This document shows positions 54,918 to 62,381 of a DNA stretch of 64,000 nucleotides, in pieces. Every line of letters begins with the position of its first letter. Position 1 is the stretch's first letter. Location of the stretch: NCBI GenBank assembly GCA_947493175.1, contig CANLQD010000002.1, positions 248,001 through 312,000 on the forward strand. The letters are read 5' to 3'. The translations under genes and the position numbers were made by a program. This DNA is from an uncultured Flavobacteriaceae bacterium. Its GTDB lineage: Bacteria; Bacteroidota; Bacteroidia; Flavobacteriales; Flavobacteriaceae. The notes below the pieces were generated by a model. It was not told the origin of the DNA. It made no database searches and saw only the letters and a program-made list of their open reading frames with translations.

Positions 54918-57317
54918 CTATTCGGTTCGAAGACTTTTTACAGGATTGGCATTGGCCGCCTTAATGGCTTGAAAGCTTACCGTTAACATGGTAATGGCCA
55001 AAGCTCCGATAACGGCAATCAGGAAAATCCACCATTTTAGAATTACCCGATAGGGATATTCCTGTAGCCATCCGTTCATGATATAATATGAAATAGGTAT
55101 TGCTATGAAACATGAGATGGCCACCAACTTTAGAAAATCTTGTGAAAGCATATTCCAGATGTTGAAAACCGAGGCACCCAGTACCTTTCGTACCCCTATC
55201 TCCTTGGTTCGTTGCTCCGCCACAAAAGATGTAAGCCCAAACAATCCCAAACAGCTTATAAAAATGGCCAGTGCGGTAAAAATAGCGGAGAGCGAACCAA
55301 TCCTTTCCTCCGATGCGAATTTTTTCCCGTATTCCTCATCTACGAAATCGTATTGAAAGGGTATATCGGGAAAGTGCTCCTTAAAGACCCGTTCGACTAT
55401 GGCCAGGTTTTGACTCGCACTTTGTTTCGGGTTCAATCTAATATTGTAAAAGCTAGACTCCCCTTCTTTGTCAAATACATAAACACCCTGTTTTACAGGT
55501 GTGTATGGAGATTGTGTAATCATGTCCTGTACAACGCCTATTATTTTCATGGGCGGGTCTGGATCCTCTTCATCGTCATCTCTAATAAGCATTCCGATGG
55601 GGTTGACGAGTCCCATATATTTCTTGGCGGTTTCATTGATGAGTACCGCATTGGAGTCGGTTGCAAACTCTCTCGAGAAGTCACGGCCTTCCACAATTTT
55701 TAGGTTCAAGGATTTTGCATATTCGGGAGAAACCTCGGTCCATGCCAAATCTTCCTGAAAGCCCTCTGGTTTCCCATCCCAGTCAAACCCACCTCGATTC
55801 GACCATATTTGAGTGGTCGGGCTACTTGATGAAGACATTTCAACTACTGCACCAGATTTTATGAACTCACTGCGCATCAAATCATATTTTCCCGTAAAAG
55901 CTTCGCTAAACGTGGGAATCTGGACCAGGCCTTCCTTATCATACCCTACAGGTCTGTTCTTTGCATGATTAATTTGTTGCATCACAATAAAAGTACCGAT
56001 GATAAAAGCCACTGAGACCGTGAATTGTAAGACAACCAGAATTTTACGTGGCAACCCGGCATACTTACCAGCTTTAAAGGTGCCTTTTAATACATCGACC
56101 GGACGGAACGAGGAAAGATATAAGGCCGGGTAGCTGCCCGCTACTAGGGCCGTAAATAAAACGAATGCGATAGAAAAACCCCAAAAGCTCAAATTGCCCC
56201 AAGGGAAAGCTATCTCTTTTCTTGCTAAATCATTAAACCCATTTAAAGAGAGCAGAACAATCAACAAAGACACGATAAAGGCAAACAGCACCACCAAAAA
56301 CGACTCGCTCAAAAATTGATAAACCAATTGTCTCTTTTGGGAACCAATTGACTTTCGGATACCGACCTCCTTTGATCTTTTTTCCGATCTGGCGGTACTC
56401 AGGTTCATGAAATTGATACAGGCCAAAAGCAATACAAAGGCCCCGATAACCCCAAATAGCCAAACATATTTGATACGACCTCCTACCTGCTGGCCATTTT
56501 CAAAATTGCTACGTAAACACCAGTCCTTCATTGGCAATAAGAACAGTTGTGGATTAAATTCAGCAGTATCTTCGTTAGCGTTCTTCTTTAAATTTCGAAT
56601 CCGCTCCGATACCTGTTGCATGATTACATTGTCGGTAATCTGCACAAATAGCTGAAAAGAATTGTTCCCCCAATTATCTTGGCTGTTCTTCATCCACTCG
56701 TTGGTATTATAGTAGTGTGCCCAAGGCATCAGGAATTCGGTTTCGTTAAACGAATTATTTACCGGAATATCTTCAAACACAGCTGTCACCATCATATCGT
56801 GTTGGTCATCGATTTTTAAGACCTTACCGATGGGATCTGTTGATCCAAACAAGGCATTGGCCGTAGATGCGTTCAGCATAATGGCATTTACTTCTCGAAG
56901 TCCATCAAGCTCCCCTTTGATAATTTTCAAATCCAGCATTTCGGGGGCTCCCGGCTGCATAAAGTTTCCGGTACGTGCAATATTCTTATCATTGAACTCC
57001 AGGTATTTTTGATTGGTCCAAGACGACATCACAATGTGTTTAAAATTGTCGCCATAGGTTTCGCGCAGCGCTGGTTCCAACGGTAGTGGAATTGCAGGGC
57101 CAGTACCGGTCTGATTATTGAAGGTCTGTGACTGGAACACTTGTGCTACGGTGTTCTTATTGGTAAAATAGCTGTTATGGGTAAGCTCATCGGCTATCCA
57201 AAGCCCAATGATCAAGGTCACGGCCATACCCAAAGCAAGACCACCAATATTGATGGCACTGTACCCCTTGTTCTTGAGCAGGTTTCTCCAAGCGATTTTT
57301 AAATAGTTTTTAAACAT
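54918..57317 (-). CDS. FtsX/MacB-like ABC permease, array member 11
   Basis: 799 residues, two fused FtsX halves. Subgroup with members 4 and 10: signature ELTHNSYFTNKNTVAQVF, then QSQTF, second-half signature GVVQDMITQSPYTPVKQ. Coupling motifs RSKEVGIRKSIGS and RTKEIGVRKVLGA. Tail NPVKSLRTE. Extra acidic residues DDDEEDPDPPM occur in the second extracytoplasmic domain. Flanked by hairpin-containing spacers on both sides. Confidence 0.92.
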   Translation of the reverse strand: MFKNYLKIAWRNLLKNKGYSAINIGGLALGMAVTLIIGLWIADELTHNSYFTNKNTVAQVFQSQTFNNQTGTGPAIPLPLEPALRETYGDNFKHIVMSSWTNQKYLEFNDKNIARTGNFMQPGAPEMLDLKIIKGELDGLREVNAIMLNASTANALFGSTDPIGKVLKIDDQHDMMVTAVFEDIPVNNSFNETEFLMPWAHYYNTNEWMKNSQDNWGNNSFQLFVQITDNVIMQQVSERIRNLKKNANEDTAEFNPQLFLLPMKDWCLRSNFENGQQVGGRIKYVWLFGVIGAFVLLLACINFMNLSTARSEKRSKEVGIRKSIGSQKRQLVYQFLSESFLVVLFAFIVSLLIVLLSLNGFNDLARKEIAFPWGNLSFWGFSIAFVLFTALVAGSYPALYLSSFRPVDVLKGTFKAGKYAGLPRKILVVLQFTVSVAFIIGTFIVMQQINHAKNRPVGYDKEGLVQIPTFSEAFTGKYDLMRSEFIKSGAVVEMSSSSSPTTQIWSNRGGFDWDGKPEGFQEDLAWTEVSPEYAKSLNLKIVEGRDFSREFATDSNAVLINETAKKYMGLVNPIGMLIRDDDEEDPDPPMKIIGVVQDMITQSPYTPVKQGVYVFDKEGESSFYNIRLNPKQSASQNLAIVERVFKEHFPDIPFQYDFVDEEYGKKFASEERIGSLSAIFTALAIFISCLGLFGLTSFVAEQRTKEIGVRKVLGASVFNIWNMLSQDFLKLVAISCFIAIPISYYIMNGWLQEYPYRVILKWWIFLIAVIGALAITMLTVSFQAIKAANANPVKSLRTE

Positions 57318-57431
57318 GATACTGTTGATTTTTGATTGATATTACCTTAGTGAACTTTCTTTTTAAAGATTTGTTACGACACTGTTTTGATATGATTACT
57401 CCATAATAGAGATTTAAATGTTCTGACACCT

Positions 57432-57469
57432 GCCCGCCTTACATAGCCATTTTGGCGGGCGAAAGCCCG
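57432..57469. repeat. Dispersed repeat with two alternative hairpins, copy B
   Basis: GCCCGCC (57432 to 57438) pairs with GGCGGGC (57454 to 57460), and CGGGC (57456 to 57460) can instead pair with GCCCG (57465 to 57469) around a GAAA loop. The two hairpins are mutually exclusive. The element lies 8 bases after the stop codon of member 12 and resembles the segment at 5719 to 5750. Confidence 0.55.
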
Positions 57470-57476
57470 AGCTAGT

Positions 57477-59837
57477 TTACTCCATGCGCAAATTTTTTAC
57501 AGGGTTGGCTATTGCTGCCTTTAAGGCTTGAAAACTTACGGTTAGCAAGGCAATACAAATTGCCGTCAATCCTGCTACGGCAAACACCCACCAGCTTATT
57601 TCGATACGATAGGTAAAACCTTCCAACCAGTTTTTCATTACCCACCATGCCAGGGGTATTGCCAATAGGATGGCGATAAGCACTAAGCGGATAAAATCTC
57701 TTGAAAGTAGTTTCACGATTCCTGAAATACTACATCCCAACACCTTACGTACGCCTATTTCCTTTTTGCGTTGCTCGGCGGTATAGGCTGAAAGCCCGAA
57801 TAACCCTAAACAAGAAATAATGATGGCAAGCAGCGCAAATATTTGAGAAAAGTTACTCAACATATTTTCCCCCTTAAATCTTGAATTAAACGAATCATTG
57901 ACAAACTCATATTCAAAAGGAAAAGCGGGGTTATGGGCTTTTAAAACTTTCTCAATAACCGTCAGAGTTTCCGATGTTTTTGTGCCTTTTAGGGTCTTTA
58001 CATACATGTATTGAGCCCATGACGGGTCGTTAAAGAACATAACGGGATCACTGTTTCCGTACATATCGCCATATAAATAATCTTTGACAACACCAATTAC
58101 AGTGTAACGAACACCATAGCGGTTTATGGTCTTGCCAATGGCACTGCCCTTGCCCATCAATTTTGAGAACGATTGGGAAATAATCGTATTGGTACTATCT
58201 ACTGATGTATCTTCTCCAAAGCCACGACCCTCGATGATCTTCATTCCCGCTGTCTTAAAAAAATCAGCACTTATATGTCTAAAAGAAATCAATACATCTT
58301 TGGTATCGGTAGCCCCTTGCCATTCTAGATTCGTTCCATTGTAACCATCGGATAACAATTGGGTATTCATTAAGGCTACGTTTTTGATAACACCTGAAGC
58401 GATCATATCGCCTTTTATCGGGTTGAAATTTTTAATCATATCCCCGCTTACGGGTATCTTGACCAAATGCTCTTTCACGAACCCTACATCTCGGTTCTTT
58501 CCATATTGTATTTGTTGATATGCGATGATCGTACTGATAATAAATACCACAGAAACTACAAACTGTGCGACGACAAGTCCTTTTCTGATCATACCGGAAC
58601 CACCTTGCTTGGTGTTCAACCCCTTTAGCACTTCAGCGGGCCTAAAAGAGGAGAGGTAAAACGCCGGATACCAACCGGCCATCAACCCACAAGTCAAGGT
58701 TATGCCTAAAAAGGAAAGCGAATGTGTCAAATCAAAAAACCGAAGCTGTAACTGTTTTTCAATGAGAAGGTTGAACTCTGGTAATAATATCGACAGGACG
58801 AATATACTGACAACGGCCGCCATACCCGACATTAGCAGGGCCTCTGCCATGAACTGTGAAATCAACCGTTGTTTACCTGACCCCAATACCTTTCGCAATC
58901 CAACTTCTTTAGCTCTCTTTTCACTTCTTGCCGTGGCAAGGTTGGTAAAGTTGATACAGGCGATTAAGAGAATGATCCCGGCGATCCCGGCCATTAACCG
59001 CACAAAAACGATTTGCCCACCTACTTTTACCCCATTTTCAAAATTGGAACGTAAGTGCCAATCCTTAACTGGGTGAAGAAAAAAATAAGAATCGGGATCT
59101 TCTAATTTTTCAGGAAGCAAGCCACGTACTTTGGTATTCACTTCTGTGTAATCAGACCCGGAAGCAAGCTCGATATAGGTATTGGCGAAATTATTACCGT
59201 AGTGCTCCATCCATCCGTTGTCCTCCCCTTCATTAAACCGTTCGAAAGGTGCCAGCCAATTAAAATTAATGGAAGTGTTCTCGGGCCAATCTTCTACAAC
59301 TCCTGTAATCGTATAATAACTGTTGTTATTCACCTGGACGGTTTTGTTCAAAACCAGTTTGTTTTCTCCGAACAGGTCCCTGGCCGTTTGTACTGTTAGT
59401 ATAATCCCATCTGGTCGCTTCAATGCACCTCGCGGAGTTCCTTCCACAAAATGAAGACTGAAAATATCGAGAAAATCATCGTCTACATAACTCCCGGTTC
59501 TTTTCACAATGTTAGCTCCGACCTTAAACAGCATATTCCCATTCGATGCTCTGGCCGCACTAAGGACCCCAGGGACTTCTTCTTTTAAGTCGTGGGCAAG
59601 TGGGCCTGGTGTATCGCCGAAAGTTCGCCATTCCCCTTCAAACTTGCTATTGGTGAGGACTGTATATATCTGATCTCTTTTTTCAAATGTTCGGTCGTAG
59701 TCCACTTCATTTTCTACCCATAGGAATATTAGACTTGCACACGTAATCCCAGTGACCAATCCAAAAATATTAAGAGCACTATATCCTTTACTCTTCCAGA
59801 TATTTCTCCAAGCGATTTTTAAATAGTTTTTGAACAT
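57477..59837 (-). CDS. FtsX/MacB-like ABC permease, array member 12
   Basis: 786 residues, two fused FtsX halves. Signature EVDYDRTFEKRDQIYTVL. Coupling motifs RAKEVGLRKVLGS and RKKEIGVRKVLGC. Second-half signature GVVKDYLYGDMYGNSDP is the most altered in the array. Tail NPVKNLRME, the only one ending in RME. It does not fall clearly into any of the other subgroups. The 159-base spacer before member 11 contains a hairpin repeat. Confidence 0.92.
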   Translation of the reverse strand: MFKNYLKIAWRNIWKSKGYSALNIFGLVTGITCASLIFLWVENEVDYDRTFEKRDQIYTVLTNSKFEGEWRTFGDTPGPLAHDLKEEVPGVLSAARASNGNMLFKVGANIVKRTGSYVDDDFLDIFSLHFVEGTPRGALKRPDGIILTVQTARDLFGENKLVLNKTVQVNNNSYYTITGVVEDWPENTSINFNWLAPFERFNEGEDNGWMEHYGNNFANTYIELASGSDYTEVNTKVRGLLPEKLEDPDSYFFLHPVKDWHLRSNFENGVKVGGQIVFVRLMAGIAGIILLIACINFTNLATARSEKRAKEVGLRKVLGSGKQRLISQFMAEALLMSGMAAVVSIFVLSILLPEFNLLIEKQLQLRFFDLTHSLSFLGITLTCGLMAGWYPAFYLSSFRPAEVLKGLNTKQGGSGMIRKGLVVAQFVVSVVFIISTIIAYQQIQYGKNRDVGFVKEHLVKIPVSGDMIKNFNPIKGDMIASGVIKNVALMNTQLLSDGYNGTNLEWQGATDTKDVLISFRHISADFFKTAGMKIIEGRGFGEDTSVDSTNTIISQSFSKLMGKGSAIGKTINRYGVRYTVIGVVKDYLYGDMYGNSDPVMFFNDPSWAQYMYVKTLKGTKTSETLTVIEKVLKAHNPAFPFEYEFVNDSFNSRFKGENMLSNFSQIFALLAIIISCLGLFGLSAYTAEQRKKEIGVRKVLGCSISGIVKLLSRDFIRLVLIAILLAIPLAWWVMKNWLEGFTYRIEISWWVFAVAGLTAICIALLTVSFQALKAAIANPVKNLRME

Positions 59838-59895
59838 AATAATCGTTGTTTTATATACGCTGTGCTTGGCAAAAGTTGCGGTGTTAATTGTTCTA

Positions 59896-62322
59896 TTAGT
59901 CGGTTCGTAAACTTTTTACTGGATTGGCAATTGCCGACTTCAAGGACTGAAACCCTACCGTTAAAAAGGTAATAAGCAACGCACAACCCCCTGCTAAAGC
60001 AAATACCCACCATTGTATATCAATTCTATAACTGTAGTCTTCCAACCACCGCTCCATGAACAAATATGCAATAGGGGTTGCTATGGTCAGTGCAATGAGT
60101 ACAAGCTTTAAAAAGTCTTTTGTGAGCAGGCGTACTACAGAGTTGATGCTTGCTCCCAATACTTTTCGAATTCCTATTTCCTTTTTCTTCTGTTCGGCTA
60201 CGTAGGATACGAGTCCAAAAAGCCCCAGACAGCTGATCAAAACCGCCAAGATGGTAAAGACGATTGAAATCTGTCCTAGCCGTTTCTCTTCGGCGTATAG
60301 CTTTTCTACCTCTCGATCAACGAATCTATAGTCGAAGGGAACATTTTGTACGGCAGTTTTCCATTGAGCTTCAAGGTTGCCAAGCAACTGTTCATAGTTA
60401 TCAGTATTTGTTTTTAGGAAGAGCCAGTTCGGGGAATTTTCCTTATGAAGGAACAAGGGACTTATTTCTTCCTTTAAAGACGCGAAATGGTAATCTTCAA
60501 CAACACCGATAACCTGCATTTCGAAAGTTTCCTCTCCAAAGCTCTGTATTAGTCTGGTACTCAAAGCCCTCTCTAAAGGAATATCGAAGGCTTTGAGGGT
60601 CGCACGGTTCACGATTATCTGATCGGTAGTGTCACGTGCGCTAAAATCTCTTCCAGAGATGAACGGAATACCCATCGTCTTAAAGTAATCTTCGCTCACT
60701 CCGTTGCGTTTTACCAAGGTAACCCTTTCCCTGCTTCCACCGGGCAGGTAGAGGCCGTTGTCACTCAAGACGACCTCTGAGGGGGCATAATTGCCACTTG
60801 AGACGTCTACAACGCCAGGGATATTTAAAAAAGAGCTTTTTATAGCCTCAAACTTGCTCGAAGCCTCGTCGGTACCAATGCGCAAGGCCACTATATTCTC
60901 CTTTTTGAAACCTAAATCTTTGTTTTGCGAAAAACGAAACTGCTGGGTGATAATAATGACCGCTACCACAAGACTGATCGATACGACAAACTGAAAAACA
61001 ACCAGCGCTTTTCGAAACGTTCCATTCCCGGATTGTAAGATGCTGGTGTTCTTAAGGGCACCTACGGGTTTAATAGATGATAAAACCATTGCAGGATACA
61101 TACCTGCCACCAAACCTGTGAAGATTCCCAGTCCTAGAAGTAGCAAGCCTATTTCCCAATTGAAGATGGCGGTATATAATAAATTCCCCCCTGTGAGTTG
61201 GTTAAGCAATGGGAGCAGTAATATGGTAATGGGGATGCTAATTAGGATCGCAAATAGCGATAATATGAGAGACTCTCCTAGAAATTGCCCTCTTAGCATA
61301 CGTTTGCCAGCTCCTATTACTTTTCGGATACCAATCTCTTTAGCACGTTTCCCCGCTCTTGCCGTACTCAAATTAATAAAATTGATACAGGCAACCAGTT
61401 GAATAAAAAATGCCAAAGTCAATAGAAAATATAAGAACTTAATGTTAGACACCTCATGTAATTGATTCTTTCGGCCTTCTGAATACAGATGAATATCGGC
61501 CACATTTTTGAGAAGTAGCGTTTTGGCATTCATGCCGGCATCCGCCAAGTCTTTAGCCGCTCTTTCCTGTATAAAAGCGGGTAGTTTTTTTTGCAGTGCT
61601 ACGGCATTACTGTTTGGTGCAAGTTGTATATAACTATAAACGAAATTATTCGTGGCAAAATCTTCAAAAGCTTGTACAAAGGTCCCCATTCCGGGAGTGG
61701 TCATACTCACAACATAGTTAGGGTCAAGATGCGATTTTTGGTAGGTTTCATCGAATACTCCTTTTACCGTTAGGGTCTGTTCATCTTCTCCACTACCCCA
61801 TTTCACAGTTTTACCCAATGCGCTTTCCGTTCCAAATAGTTTATGTGCCAAATAGGAAGAAAGCACAATAACGTTCGGCTCGTTCAAGGCGGTCGAAGGC
61901 TGTCCTTCGATAAACCGATAGTCGAAAATCTTAAAGAAGGTCGAGTCCGCTATATAGGCATGCGGTTCGTAATACCCTTCGTTACTCTCCGCTGCCCGAA
62001 TGAGATTACTGTAAAAAACATCGGTAAGTACTACTCTCGTTGCTTCGATCACTTCTGGAAAATCTTCCTTTACCGCAAATGCGATGGGAGGCGACGCCGC
62101 TGCCGAATCAAAGCTTTCATCTTCTCTTTCGATAATCGTCTCTACACGAAAGATAGTGTCGGCCTGTTCGTGATGTTCGTCGTAGCCCATTTGCGCAAAG
62201 ACATACAATAAAATAGAGAGGCAACTTACCGTACCAATCGTAAGGCCCAATAAATTGATGATGGTTTGTTGGGTGTTTTTTGTTAGGTTTCTCCAAGCAA
62301 TTTTTAAATGGTTTTTAAACAT
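59896..62322 (-). CDS. FtsX/MacB-like ABC permease, array member 13
   Basis: About 808 residues from the ATG at 62322; the frame is open to an ATG at 62361, but MFKNHLKIAWRNL matches the array's common start. Signature QMGYDEHHEQADTIFRVE. Coupling motifs RAKEIGIRKVIGA and KKKEIGIRKVLGA. Second-half signature GVVEDYHFASLKEEISP, tail NPVKSLRTD. Gap to member 14 is about 59 bases. Confidence 0.92.
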   Translation of the reverse strand: MFKNHLKIAWRNLTKNTQQTIINLLGLTIGTVSCLSILLYVFAQMGYDEHHEQADTIFRVETIIEREDESFDSAAASPPIAFAVKEDFPEVIEATRVVLTDVFYSNLIRAAESNEGYYEPHAYIADSTFFKIFDYRFIEGQPSTALNEPNVIVLSSYLAHKLFGTESALGKTVKWGSGEDEQTLTVKGVFDETYQKSHLDPNYVVSMTTPGMGTFVQAFEDFATNNFVYSYIQLAPNSNAVALQKKLPAFIQERAAKDLADAGMNAKTLLLKNVADIHLYSEGRKNQLHEVSNIKFLYFLLTLAFFIQLVACINFINLSTARAGKRAKEIGIRKVIGAGKRMLRGQFLGESLILSLFAILISIPITILLLPLLNQLTGGNLLYTAIFNWEIGLLLLGLGIFTGLVAGMYPAMVLSSIKPVGALKNTSILQSGNGTFRKALVVFQFVVSISLVVAVIIITQQFRFSQNKDLGFKKENIVALRIGTDEASSKFEAIKSSFLNIPGVVDVSSGNYAPSEVVLSDNGLYLPGGSRERVTLVKRNGVSEDYFKTMGIPFISGRDFSARDTTDQIIVNRATLKAFDIPLERALSTRLIQSFGEETFEMQVIGVVEDYHFASLKEEISPLFLHKENSPNWLFLKTNTDNYEQLLGNLEAQWKTAVQNVPFDYRFVDREVEKLYAEEKRLGQISIVFTILAVLISCLGLFGLVSYVAEQKKKEIGIRKVLGASINSVVRLLTKDFLKLVLIALTIATPIAYLFMERWLEDYSYRIDIQWWVFALAGGCALLITFLTVGFQSLKSAIANPVKSLRTD

Positions 62323-62381
62323 GACGGTCGTTTTTTGATGTTTTAAAAGTGCTGGGCACAAGTTGATTGATGGTTATTTGT

